Shown in pieces: positions 52,801 to 64,000 of a DNA stretch of 64,000 nucleotides. The position numbers were made by a program, and so were the translations under genes. The stretch spans positions 277,167 through 341,166 of the forward strand of contig JAQGDQ010002370.1 of NCBI GenBank assembly GCA_030141605.1, read 5' to 3'. This DNA comes from Tubiluchus corallicola. Its lineage: Eukaryota > Priapulida > Priapulimorpha > Priapulimorphida > Tubiluchidae. The notes below the pieces were generated by a model. That model was not told where the DNA came from. It did not search any database and worked only from the letters and a program-made list of their open reading frames with translations. Each line of letters begins with the position of its first letter. The stretch's first letter is position 1.

Positions 52801-55444
52801 TATTCATCATAGACCAGGAATTTTTCGTCTTAACTCCATGTTTCGGGGTACTGGGATGCATGGCAGTGGATGTCCTCTGCAACTGCACCGAGATCGCATG
52901 CAGTTGTGCTTTCCGGAGGAGCAGAAGCTTGCTACAAACGAACCGATAATTCTCCACGTTCCATTTCAATCCCATTCACACTATTAGCTGATAATACGCT
53001 CTAAGGCAATAACATTTAGTTGAGGATTTTGTAAAAGGGAGACATTCTGGGGTAAGAAAAGACTTGGCAGAAACATTTTTTTGCTAAAAAGGTCATAGCG
53101 TAAAGGGGCGAGTGAATGGGTACTCTTGTCACCAAACAAAATGGCCGTTGCCTCGCTTCCAAAGCCTTCTGTAATATTAATTGTTTGATTCGGGAGGAGA
53201 AATGCATTACCACAGGCCTGTGTAGTTTCACTCTTCACAAGTTAGTTTCTGAAACCGTGACTTTTCCCAACTCTAAAATACGTTAAGCAGTATCACGTCT
53301 ATCACGTTGCATAGTAACCGTTAGCACCTCAAAACTACACAGGGCTTGTTTCATATCACTGATGTCGTACACTGTAGGAGCTGCTGGTTCGTCTGAACGA
53401 AATGTTTTTCGTCTCAGCATAATAGAGAAGTGTATTGCTTTGGTTGCCAAGACTCGCTACATAAATAGCCTAGGCTACATAAATAGATGCCAAATATCTA
53501 TCTCAAAGCCAGACCTTTCTTCTTCTTCTTCTTCTTCTTGAACACAAAATAGGGACGCATAAAAGTTGTGGCTATTGTAGACGCCACACGGAATATATCA
53601 ACGGATAACTAGTATCCATGAACCATCAATATAGATATCGACGGGCGACGGCAACCCCGTATCCTTCAAACGAAAGGCCACGCAAGTGGGTTTACAAGAG
53701 TGTATATCGTATTAGTGGGCCACCTCGGAATTCACAAATTTGTAATCACTTTATAATAATTTAAATATGCTAACTGGATTTTCGATCCCCAAAACATGGG
53801 ATTAAACACCAAAATTAATTACCTAGGATGAATAGTGAACAAGTGATGTGTCTTTGGTGCCACTTGAAAATTAGACTTTTCAAATGGTTAGTAGATTGTG
53901 GTAAACTTTTTTTATCAGTATCAGTGGTATATTCAGCCGCCAAATAGAAACTCTGTCAGTATTCCAGAAGAGTGTTAAAAATATTAAACGATTTCTGTTT
54001 GACTTGCGACAGTTATTGTATTTCTATTTCTACTTCTACTTCTATTGTGTCAAATTCATTAATTTAAAGAATAGGGGCTGTCATTAATTTAAAGAACAGA
54101 GGCTTTACCATTATCTTTCGTTCCATGATTAACGACACTTTGAAATGTCAGCACTTCAAAAGTTCCAGAGATTGTCCAGTTCTACAAGAACAATTTTCTA
54201 GTTCTGATTATTTCTATTATTTCTAAAAGAACCGCCAACGAGTTTTATATTATTGTTTGTACGGTGATGATGTTTTTCAATAGGCCTACTAGTATTAGAA
54301 GCATTATGAGAAGCAAAAGCTCTTAGGAATAGGATCTCTAAAATCCTCGTCAAGATGTTCTCGTATTCCTTTTAAAACGGTCTTAGTGATTCTCGCCCCC
54401 CTCAATGTAAGCAATTTTTAATCCCTGTGCTTGCCATAATTAGTTTCTATCTATTATATATTACACAAGGGCTTAAAAGCAGCAGTAATGACAAAGCATT
54501 TTTCGTGGTCAAAACGAACACGTTTTGTAAACGCTGAAAGCTGCTCCTGAATTTAAGAAACAATTGCCTATACTAATTTGCCTATGCTAAACTACATCCA
54601 CACCAATTAGTAAACACTCCATATTTACGAAAACAGAAGTTAAGTCTACAATACTTACAAAGGCAGGCAGCCACGTGGCGTAGAAAACCATAGCGACAGC
54701 TACGATAACCTGAGAGCAATCCAGAAGGACCTTCTTGTCCATACAAGCTGACGGCCACCTATCTTCATATCCATGTTTGGATAGTTTTGAGAGAAATCCA
54801 GAGGCTTTGAAGTTGGCACCCGTTGTGAGAAGTAGATTTAGGTAACCCACGCTTAAAAAACTAACGTAGAAAACCTTCTGGTGAATGGACGATGTGTCAT
54901 CGGGAGCTAATATCAACGGTCGACAGGTGTCGCCAGCCATGGCTTCAGGTGCGAAACCAATTAGCGGTAGTAAAGAAATGGACAGAGACAGAGTAAAAGA
55001 TATGGCCACTAAAAGCCGGGCGTTTCGCGGATATCTTCGAAAGCTTTTTCTAGTTAAGGTGTGTTTTAACGTGACTGCTCTATCTACACCCATAAGAGTC
55101 ACTAAAAACATCGAGGACAACTTTAACCACACAGTAAAAATTTGGTAAAAGTAACACGTCCTTTCTCCACCCCACCATTCTTGCCTAAAAAAAGATATAG
55201 CTGTCAATGGAACTGGTACTAATACAGACACCAATGTGGACACGCTCAATAATGCCACTAACTCGTCCATTATTAATCGCTCTCTGGTCGGTTTTATGCA
55301 GCATACTACAATCACAGGAAGTATGTTAGTTATCACTAAAAGGCCATCTAGCGCCAAGCTGACCACACCAGAAATGTTACCGTACACAACGGAAGGGCGT
55401 TCGATTCTTTCTTCCCACGTCCAACCTACATCGACATCGGCCAT
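37839..55444 (-). CDS. Class A (rhodopsin-like) G-protein-coupled receptor, three coding exons
   Basis: Seven-helix plasma-membrane receptor; ligand unknown. Coding exons on the - strand: 55444-54659, 39872-39665, 38743-37839. Each splice is GT-AG and joins in frame to 632 residues. ATG at 55444 has A at -3 and G at +4. N-terminus about 26 residues with a sequon NIS at 23. TM1 about 27-50, TM2 59-83, TM3 97-120 with C97 paired to C174 in extracellular loop 2, DRA at 121-123 in place of DRY, TM4 145-165, TM5 190-208, TM6 243-262 with WLP. Exon 2 carries TM7 with NPFLY 293-297 and CC 316-317 (possible palmitoylation). Exon 3 is a serine-, glycine- and asparagine-rich 300-residue tail, no domain recognised. 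QEWWGGERTCYFY in loop 1/TM3 recalls prostanoid receptors, but NPFLY instead of DPW argues against true membership. Class A is firm; subfamily open. Confidence 0.88.
42171..42220 (+). repeat. Dispersed-repeat core, copy 1
   Basis: The segment with gttgtggcgagaccgagg and ctcattatcaagg matches, at roughly three bases in four over about 46 columns (hand alignment), the reverse complement of 48555-48604. GC content is higher than the surroundings, and the GC-richer block extends to about 42370. Possibly the conserved body of an old SINE; no pol III boxes were identified next to it. Confidence 0.4.
48555..48604 (-). repeat. Dispersed-repeat core, copy 2 (inverted)
   Basis: Reverse complement contains ggttgtggcgagacgaaa and cccattgtgaagg, aligning with 42171-42220. 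Same intron, opposite orientation, about 6.4 kb away. Family unknown. Confidence 0.4.
48955..49080. repeat. Cryptic repeat of CTGTCCAAGTGTC-like words
   Basis: In the receptor intron, words such as actgtccaattatc, ctgcccaagagtcc, actgtccaagtgtcc, cactgtcaagtgtc and cattatcaaagtgtc recur at about 15-30-bp intervals. Spacing is irregular, so this is a decayed array. Confidence 0.5.
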
Positions 55445-57855
55445 TTTACAGGTTAAAAGTCGGCTACTTTAATCCAGTTACTTCCTACATCCTACATCCC
55501 AACAGTTGTGCACGCTCCCTGTTTTGCAAGAATCCTGTCTCACCGAAGAACTTTCAAACTCAGTAATTGAGGCATTTTAACATGTGAAGTCACAGCAGGT
55601 TTGTTTCTCATGCACGACACGTTTCACACGTCTGGTAAACATCCATTGCTAATGTAACGTTCGGATTTTTAATTGCGGTGCAGCCAAAAACGGAGAGCTC
55701 TTCTTAGTTTGTTCATCAAATAAAAATCGTGCTCAAATCAACTGTAGATAAAAATCTTTTTCTCGTTACTTTGTATTTGCGATGTAAACTAAAGTTGAAT
55801 GGATAGCATTACTGTACTTGGTAATGAACACGCCCCTCAGTACGTTTGATGATGCTGTGAATGGACCTAATGAAACGATGACGCCCAGCAGTAACTTCAA
55901 TTTGCTTCTCAAACGCAATCCGACCTACTGAAACGACGGGCAAATTATTCATTTTACGGCTCTCACTGGAAGCCGCGCGTTTTCAGATTGTGAACTATGC
56001 CACGCGTTGACTTCGCTTTATATTGACTAAAGAAAGAATTCAATAATGACCGATGCAATACTGCAGCGGCAACTAGCGGCTTTGGCTCTATGGGGTTACC
56101 GCCTGAGATAAATTGCACATTTTGCGGATGCCTTCGACTTTGATGTGTTTCACTGGAGCGTAGTAGACTTATTGAACAAAACGCTTCGTGTTCCGCCGCG
56201 CCAACTTTTATCATACTATGAAAATTTCCATGTTCTGCAAACAGCATGAGAAGAGAACTTCAGTTCTTGCGCTAATCTCTTTTTGAAATCAAGTTGAGCT
56301 TGTCTCTCAGTTTGGGATTTTTCCAGCAAGTGATATTGCTTCTGCAAAAGAATTCAATTCTACAAACTCTTCAAGTCCTACAACTAGAATCGTTTCAAAT
56401 ATGCGAAAGTGCTGCATCATGATTTTATTTACAGTTGCGACCACCCCTTTATGTCTAAAACTGAAAATAAGGCCAATTACATTCTTTAGTAACATCATCA
56501 TAAAAAATATGGAAAGGCCTAAAAACTATAGAAATAAGGAATCAGTGCTAGGCTAAGTAAGTACAGTACACTGAATAGTATAGTAGCTATTTCTTTAAAA
56601 ACACGAGAAAGATTACCATTGGATGAGATTCAAGAGAACGTCAGCATTAAAACATTACAAACACGCTAAAATTCACAGCATGAGAGAAAAACAAACATTA
56701 TCGAAGTTACCAATATTTTTCTTATCTATAGCTTTATCATTATCTTTCCCATGTTTTTACAAAAATTCTCTTTTTACAGCTACTATACTATGCCTATTTA
56801 ATCTAGCACTGATTTGATTATTTCTGTAATATTTTTAAGCCTTTTGATAATTTTTGGTGATAATATGATTGCTTTTGGCCTTATTTTCAGCACAAGAATT
56901 ATTGTAAACCGAAACGATAAGCGCTACTGTGAGTTTTAATGAATGATTTCAATTCTACTTACTCTTTCGTCTCAACAATCTCTGCATTTATTAAAATAGG
57001 TTATTGTAAATTACTGTTTCAACTTCAAAGATTTTCGCAAATAGCTGTGTAATTTCAGCTACCTTTGTTGTTGTTGTTGTTGTTGTTGTTGTTAATTGCA
57101 TTTTTGCTTCACATTTAATATTTTCCGACAGAAAGAAGTAACAACGTTTTGTAAGCTGCGGACAAATGAAAAGTTTAACACTTTTTAGTTACTGAGCCAG
57201 TTGTCTAAAACAGAGTATTAAAATAAAAAAATGTAGTTTTCAATTAATCAGCTAAGCCATATAATACTGCTGACGTGTTACATCAGCATGACATGTTAGC
57301 ATTGTTGATATAAATGCATTTTCTATTCCGCTGACAACCTTGTGTAACAGTATGCATATTTTAATAGATTATTATCATGGGGTCGTATGTCGATCAACGG
57401 CGTGTTAAAATGAAGCCATGTGGAGTAAAAGAGAAAACATTTACCCAAGATTTGATGCTCATGTGTCTTTTAATATATATATATATATATATAAGCATAT
57501 TTCTTGTGCACATTTCTTGTCGTGGGGGAGGGGTTGTGTATTTGGTGAGATAGACTTGTGTACGTGAGGGTAAGTGAGTGCGCGTGCGCGCTTTTTATAG
57601 TTGCATTAAATTGCAAATTGGTTATATAATTAATCAGTTAACTTCTAACCTTAGCTGGTTAAAGCAATTTATTAGCTGGCTGTCGAAATAAAAGAATCTA
57701 ATTTAATCTCGTGTAATCTTAGCTACTTACCTACTTAACTTCCTACCTACCTACCTACCTACCTGCCTAATCACCTGCTTGCCTTACTGCCTGCTTGATT
57801 GCTACCTACCATCTCACATTTTTTGTTAAGGTAGGACACCATGCACTCGTTTAAG

Positions 57856-58253
57856 CAGGATTCCATATATGCGTAATATGTGATACATAGCACGTATAAA
57901 ACAGTTTATATTTAAATACATGTAATGCTTCCATGTGTAGGTCTACTTAACGCGCAATCCGTAATGCGTGATGCGTTATACGTATTCAGTTAAACATGAT
58001 TGACCGGTATGGTTCGAATGCGCAACAAGCAGTAATACGCAGACCGGAAACCGTCTTTGCCTAGGTGATTTAACGAGTTTTCAAGTTTCAGGTAACCATT
58101 TTCGTTCCATTTGAGTTGTAGAAGAAGCGTATAAATATACATATTTTTGCATCTAGTTGCAGTTCTTTACCTAGGTAGTGAAACATGCCGGATTGTTCTC
58201 TCCCCTACAAAATCTTATGCACCAAAACCTGTCTCCTTTTGAATTTTTCCGTG

Positions 58254-58299
<46 letters not shown>

Positions 58300-58520
58300 C
58301 AATGAAAAGTTAATGCCATCGCTGTTATTTCTTGATCACTGTCGCGTTGAAACTTCGACGGAAACACGCCATCTAAAAATTATTACTTCCAATTTTCATG
58401 GACAGTAACCAAAAATAGCTGAAAAAGCGCCGCGAGCTTTGTTGATACGCACGGCATTCACGGACCTATGAAACCTATGGATACATCACGCATTACGCAG
58501 TATGCGCACATGGAGTCCTG
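57856..58520. mobile_element. Candidate miniature inverted-repeat element
   Basis: Left end caggattccatatatgcg, then taatatgtgatacatag. Right end, reverse-complemented from 58520, reads caggactccatgtgcgca, then a gcgtaatgcgtgatgtatccatag stretch. These are imperfect inverted termini of about 35-46 bp. A further gcgtaatgcgtgatg-like word lies inside at about 57960. About 665 bp, noncoding, with an internal (TA)n. No clear target-site duplication was seen, so the borders are tentative. Confidence 0.35.
58256..58296. repeat. (TA)n microsatellite
   Basis: About 20 TA units inside the candidate inverted-repeat element. Confidence 0.95.
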
Positions 58521-61500
58521 TCTATGGCTTATGTTAAACAAAATACTCAAATGTATTTCTTTGCCAAAAACAACTATAAACGAACAATGATAACAATAAT
58601 AATCATAATACTTGTGTAGTATCAGCAATAATGATAGGAGTCGATAACGATGTCAATTACTGAGGCAGCGATTGAGTTTCACAGGATTTCAAGTACAGTA
58701 TAGAACTGGCCATGAAAATTATAATGATTCCATGCCAGATAATCATCAATAATCACTTTATTGTGCAGCTGACTTTTCTTGATTAACTGAACTTGTCGAA
58801 TGTATGAACTTGCAGTGATGATCTGTCAGGTACAATTAACTAGTTTCAGTAAGCACGTGATTGTAAATTGTATACACAGACTGCAAAGCTACGAACTATA
58901 GGTTGGTGCCTTACAGTTTCACAATCATATTACTACATTACAGCCTATCTACTGCGAAGGCGAATGGAGTAGAGGAAGAGCATCTAAAGAGCTCAGCATC
59001 CTAATCGATTTTCTCGCCATCTTCTGGCAGCAGCGATTCCGCCAGCGAATCTCTATGCTGTGTATCCACAGAAATACTTTTCTACTTGTGGTGACATCTT
59101 GTGGAGGAAAAAGTTTATTTTCTCAAATTCAGTACCTGAAACAGCAAAGACAGTTATAATCATAGACACGAACGCACACATATAGGCACATACACTCACT
59201 CAAAAAATATGCTGTATAAGGATTTTAGCCTGAGTGCGACTATTGCATGCGGTAATAACTGGAGTTAACTGGATGTATTAAAACCAACGAATTGGTCTTT
59301 TAGATAGATAGTGTGGCCACGAAATTTTCTTAAAAGCTTTATCCAACACTGCAAGCGACCTAGTCAAGCAATCATCGTTGTCGTGAATCAGAACAGAAAC
59401 CTTTACTCACAGATCATTTATTAGAGATCTATAAGTATAATAGCGAGGACTACTGATAAGGGCGGTGCCACCTCATTTTCTGACATATACAATGTTATGT
59501 TGCAACCTAACGAGTGTTTTCTTGGAAAAGCTGAATTTGTTTTAAATTTAAAAAAATCAAAGATGGCTGCAGATCAAGCTTTTCATTATATTGTTACATA
59601 CATCTCAGAAAACATTATACGTAGATAAATGGTATACAATGTGTTGCAGTCCTTATTGGATTAAATTAAGTCAGATTATTACCCAAACCTGAATAACATT
59701 GGTGTTTGTTACCCGTTAATATTCAAAATGATCGCGAAAGAAGCAGTTCTGCAAGAACTTGCACTCCAAAAAGAAGTCACAGAAAAAATGCATACCTAAG
59801 GTATGATCAGCAGGTACCGTAGCTTGTTTTCCAAGTTTTTTTTCTCAGGCACATGTTGATTGGTTTTTTGCGGGACCTGTTACATCTTTGACGGCACGTG
59901 TGGCATTGAGTGGCATTGAACACATTCTAAAATGTGAGATGAAAGCAACACATGCAGTAGGACCATCAAGCTGTGAGTAGCTTATTTAGTGAAGCCTGTC
60001 CTCATCATGATGTTATTCATTCGAGTTGAAAGAAAAGGTGGCATGCTATTTTACTTGGCAGCAGTTAAAAACACACTGCCTTATATTTTTTACGGTATTC
60101 CACGTAAGCTATGCAAGTTACGGGCTCTGTTACCTGTTGGCTTGTCCGGCTTGCACCTGGCATGGTTTGGCATCAAGTGGTTTCGAACCAGCTAGCGTTG
60201 ACATGTCTGCTTGTTCCTGTTGACGTTTGTTTTCACGGATCCACGCTTATCAGTCGCTAGGGCTCACTGAGTTCAGGACTTGTGTCAAAAGGTACGTTTT
60301 TCTGTTGGTAGCAGTTGACGGTACTTGCTTTTCCGCAGCTGCGGGCAGTAAGCGTAAGATCCTCGAGCGGAGATGCAGTTTCACTGTGATGAAGTACTTT
60401 TGTTGTAAATAGCAGTTGTAGAGTCTATATGGATTACAATTTAGTTTGTGAATAATTCAAGGTGAAACAGAGTATTTGTGTCGTCGTTGTAGACAGCTTG
60501 TGGGCAGCTTTATGGCTTTACACAGTTGCGAAGCTTGACGCTGAAATCACTAGTATCGGCACAAAGCCGTTCTGGCGACCCGCAGATGTATATCCCTCTG
60601 GTGAGACCCGATGACGTGAAAGAACGCACTTGGCTTTCTCGCTATTTTTGTTCCGTGATTACCGGAGAAGTGGAACAGCTTTTGCGCTAAATCTAGCTTA
60701 TCCCTTACGATGTCAGCGTAACTACTTGGGCAAACCAAACGAAAAACATCCGTACAAGGAGATGTACGAGAAGGTCATTTTGGACGCTACGGGCAACTAA
60801 TTGTTGCTGAACCCGGCTTTGACGTGGCCAGACCTCAAGGCCTTTAATTTTTTATTTATTACCAGTCTCTTAACGTACGTCTCTGTTCATGTAATTGTAA
60901 TTGAGCAATTGTTCAGAAATTTCACAAAATGTTGTCGTAAATTTTCTTGTAACGTTACTCGCTACTGAATTTCAATTATTTTTGTTAACACAGAATAGCA
61001 GGCCTATGCGTTACTCCATTTTATACGTTTCATTTAACAAACTTTAACTTTAGTTTTATGTAGTCGAATTTCCGCAGTTTGACATTATTTCCTCAGTATA
61101 GATGTTATGCACACTTAGCTTTTTTATGTAGCGAACACTTTGCGTCCAGTAATAAGCATTATGCAACATGAAAATTTCATCGTAAACTCCATATAATTCT
61201 TACATATCTTAGTATAAAACACGAAATTTGTCTTTACGATGAACATAAGCGTTAACCGCTTTCGTAAATCTTTTTTCGCACTTTCTATAAAATTACTTGA
61301 AGCGTAATTAATTTTTCAATAAAATTTAATTTTTTCTCATACGCGCTTCATGCAGGATCACGATGGTGATCACAGGGTGATATTATAAATAGACACCTCT
61401 TACGAATCAGTATCCCGGCGTGGAAGCACTGCTGCCCGGTAAAATGACGTAAGTCAAAATGGCATAGGAAAAAAAGGAAAAAGTGTGCAAATGGAAAAAT

Positions 61501-61798
61501 AGGAAAAGAGGGACAAACGACTTACACAACATGAGCTCTGAATTAGAGTTATTGTTCGGGATAATTATTTTCGTTATTTTGACCTCTACCAAGGAAGTTA
61601 TGCTTCATGCTGTTTGTTTTTTGCCTGTCTATAGCTGCAAGTCTATTACCCAAAGGCCCACCTAATAGATTTCTATGAGAGTAGGAGACAAGAAAGACAC
61701 AATTTTTACCAGATTCCTGGATTGGGGATGGAGCAGTACTGCCAAGAAAAGTATATGTTTTTTCGCACGTTCTTTGTTTTCACAAAACCTGACCGAAC

Positions 61799-63207
61799 AC
61801 TACGCACAGAAAACATTGGTGAAGCAATTCGTAGAGGTCTCGAATACTACGCACAGAAAACACTGGTGAAGCAATTCGTAGAGGTCTCGAATACTACGTA
61901 CAGAAAACATTGGTGAAGCAATTCGTAGAGGTCTCGAATACTACGTACAGAAAACACTGGTGACGCAATTCGTAGAGGTCTCGAATACTACGCACAGAAA
62001 ACATTGGTGAAGCAATTCGTAGAGGTCTCGAATACTACGCACAGAAAACATTGGTGAAGCAATTCGTAGAGGTCTCGAATACTACGCACAGAAAACACTG
62101 GTGAAGCAATTCGTAGAGGTCTCGAATACTACGCACAGAAAACATTGGTGAAGCAATTCGTAGAGGTCTCGAATACTACGTACAGAAAACACTGGTGACG
62201 CAATTCGTAGAGGCCTCGAATACTACGCACAGAAAACACTGGTGACGCAATTCGTAGAGGTCTCGAATACTACGCACAGAAAACATTGGTGAAGCAATTC
62301 GTAGAGGTCTCGAATACTACGTACAGAAAACACTGGTGAAGCAATTCGTAGAGGTCTCGAATACTACGTACAGAAAACATTGGTGAAGCAATTCGTAGAG
62401 GTCTCGAATACTACGCACAGAAAACACTGGTGACGCAATTCGTAGAGGTCTCGAATACTACGCACAGAAAGCATTGGTGAAGCAATTCGTAGAGGTCTCG
62501 AATACTACGCACAGAAAACACTGGTGAAGCAATTCGTAGAGGTCTCGAATACTACGCACAGAAAACATTGGTGAAGCAATTCGTAGAGGTCTCGAATACT
62601 ACGCACAGAAAACATTGGTGAAGCAATTCGTAGAGGTCTCGAATACTACGTACAGAAAACACTGGTGACGCATTTCGTAGAGGTCTCGAATACTACGTAC
62701 AGAAAACATTGGTGAAGCAATTCGTAGAGGTCTCGAATACTACGCACAGAAAACACTGGTGACGCAATTCGTAGAGGTCTCGAATACTACGCACAGAAAA
62801 CATTGGTGAAGCAATTCGTAGAGGTCTCGAATACTACGCACAGAAAACACTGGTGAAGCAATTCGTAGAGGTCTCGAATACTACGCACAGAAAACATTGG
62901 TGAAGCAATTCGTAGAGGTCTCGAATACTACGCACAGAAAACACTGGTGAAGCAATTCGTAGAGGTCTCGAATACTACGCACAGAAAACACTGGTGAAGC
63001 AATTCGTAGAGGTCTCGAATACTACGCACAGAAAACATTGGTGAAGCAATTCGTAGAGGTCTCGAATACTACGCACAGAAAACACTGGTGAAGCAATTCG
63101 TAGAGGTCTCGAATACTACGCACAGAAAACATTGGTGAAGCAATTCGTAGAGGTCTCGAATACTACGCACAGACAACACTGGTGACGCAATTACGTGGAG
63201 GTTTCAG
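61799..63207. repeat. 47-bp satellite array, about 30 copies
   Basis: Exact 47-bp period across about 1.41 kb; unit begins actacg(c/t)acagaaaaca, continues (t/c)tggtga(a/c)gcaattcg and ends tagaggtctcgaat. Three positions vary: C/T in acg(c/t)ac, T/C in aca(t/c)tgg, A/C in ga(a/c)gc. The middle one alternates between neighbours in most of the array, and C at the third occurs only with C at the second. The first unit abuts unique sequence; the last (from about 63162) is degraded. The unit can fold weakly (attcg/cgaat and cgtag/ctacg). Since 47 is not a multiple of three and frames hit stops, it is not coding. Confidence 0.97.
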
Positions 63208-64000
63208 ACGGAGTGCTATAGCTTTTTGGGAAGATGAGGACTTAGCTACAAGAGAGGGGAATTCTTGTTTTATTATCTCTACCAGGGCAAACAACTACGA
63301 GCTAGTTACGTTTATCAGTCTATTACCAAAGCAAAATGGTTAAAGAAATGTAGACAAACACCATGTGAAACGTTTGTGCATTATTCATTATAATTCTGTT
63401 TAATAAACAAAATATTTTGGGTCCTTTGCTAGTCTATATAATACTTATATAGGTATATTATAGCATGTTATTATAAAACTTTGTTTTTAGTTTTTTCTAT
63501 TGAAAGAACGAACGGGTTTTTCGACCTTGGCGGAGGTCTGTTTCCTGCTGAGCGCATTCTAGTCTTGTCATACAAATTATATGCATCAAAATAACATATA
63601 TACAACTTTTTTTCCTGCGTTTTCATTTGTGCTGTTTTTTCCTATGCAATTTTTACTGTGCCATTTTACCTACATTTGCAGGCACGTAATTGTTCCGGTT
63701 AATTCATTAAGAGCGTGGGCAGTGCGTTTTCCATCGAAGCACCGGTTCCGTAAAACAGCCAGCAATAGAGGCGGTAAGAGAAAATTTATGCACGTTATTC
63801 CTTCAAATTCCTGTTTAGTTTTCACGTTTTTGGTATTGTTTGTAACAAACTGAAGCTCGCATCATTGCCGACTTGAACCTTGAACTTCTTGGCCGACGTC
63901 AACGTTACAATATTTGACCAAAGAAAAATTATAAGGTCGAAGCTTATGTTTTCTGTTTGTCACCATTAAGAGCTTTGCTGCAAATTTTGTTCTCCCGAAA
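63208..64000. other. Right edge; no gene seen
   Basis: Unique AT-rich sequence after the satellite. The 90-codon + frame at 63581-63853 is hydrophobic at its start but has no motif I recognise. A short hairpin GACCT-TGGCGG-AGGTC lies at 63523-63538. Confidence 0.4.

Larger units (their letters stand above)
39873..54658 (-). other. 14.8-kb intron of the receptor gene; contents
   Basis: Donor gtaagt (revcomp of 54653-54658) and acceptor ttgtttcag (ending at 39873). I see no exon with recognisable motifs inside. Short open frames (e.g. 40092-40409, 43576-43806, 48114-48377, 52655-52975, 52984-53238) are unsupported. It holds two inverted copies of a dispersed-repeat segment (42171-42220 and 48555-48604), a cryptic CTGTCCAAGTGTC-type repeat at 48955-49080, a TCT microsatellite at 53517-53538, and otherwise AT-rich sequence. 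Confidence 0.7.
55445..61798. other. Region upstream of the receptor gene; no gene seen
   Basis: The receptor promoter should lie at the left end, but no core element is convincing. No exon is supported. Contents include (TTG)n at 57064-57092, (TA)n at 57472-57494, CTAC units near 57740-57765, a candidate miniature inverted-repeat element at 57856-58520 with an internal (TA)n at 58256-58296, and a GC-richer block around 60000-60850 with short frames on both strands that I cannot assign. Confidence 0.5.

Noticed and set aside
52655-53238. Two - strand frames of 106 and 84 codons
   Set aside because: A vague resemblance of RYDLFSKK to LINE-associated proteins was noted, but no motif holds and no adjoining domain is found.
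60178-60196. gtttcgaacc word resembling a tRNA T-arm
   Set aside because: The word is nearly self-complementary and no acceptor, D or anticodon arms fit around it.
61675-61916. Open frames into the 47-bp array with YAQKTLVKQFVEV repeats
   Set aside because: The unit is not a multiple of three and frames end within two or three units, so there is no selection for coding.

Overview
This window is nuclear DNA of an animal, most likely an invertebrate. It is AT-rich, its genes are split into many small exons with GT-AG introns, and it carries microsatellites, minisatellites, decayed non-LTR retrotransposons and a probable tRNA-derived SINE. The coding content is a White-subfamily ABCG transporter pair and a rhodopsin-class receptor. 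A degenerate GGTCAAAGGTCA-type repeat near 2.6-3.1 kb is, from memory, of a kind frequent in marine invertebrates. The sequence alone does not let me name the phylum.

Left part (1-31.5 kb, + strand): two head-to-tail genes for White-like ABCG half transporters. Copy A enters from the left edge and ends at 8828; its first exons, including Walker A, lie outside the window. Copy B is complete, 15195-31519, with 19 exons that join in frame to a 674-residue protein. The two copies share the same exon plan and intron phases. Between them, at 14090-14191, lies an orphan copy of the last exon with a damaged splice acceptor, a remnant of the local duplication. Copy B has a 4.7-kb intron in its membrane-domain region that holds two LINE fragments lying head to head, and a later intron holds a probable tRNA-derived SINE.

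Middle (31.5-37.8 kb): noncoding, with a purine-rich tract, a 122-bp sequence in three nearly identical tandem copies that carries a perfect 8-bp hairpin, and a long TAC microsatellite.

Right part (37.8-55.4 kb, - strand): one class A G-protein-coupled receptor gene in three coding exons: TM1-TM6 in 54659-55444, TM7 with NPFLY in 39665-39872, and a 300-residue cytoplasmic tail in 37839-38743. A 14.8-kb intron separates TM6 from TM7. The joined reading frame gives 632 residues.

Far right (55.4-64 kb): no gene recognised. It holds a candidate miniature inverted-repeat element (57.9-58.5 kb) and a striking 47-bp satellite of about 30 copies (61799-63207), whose variant bases alternate in a mostly dimeric pattern. 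I see no operon-like link between the transporters and the receptor, and nothing that is clearly a new biological system. The most informative structures are the duplicated transporter pair with its orphan exon, the nested LINE pieces and the two precise tandem arrays.
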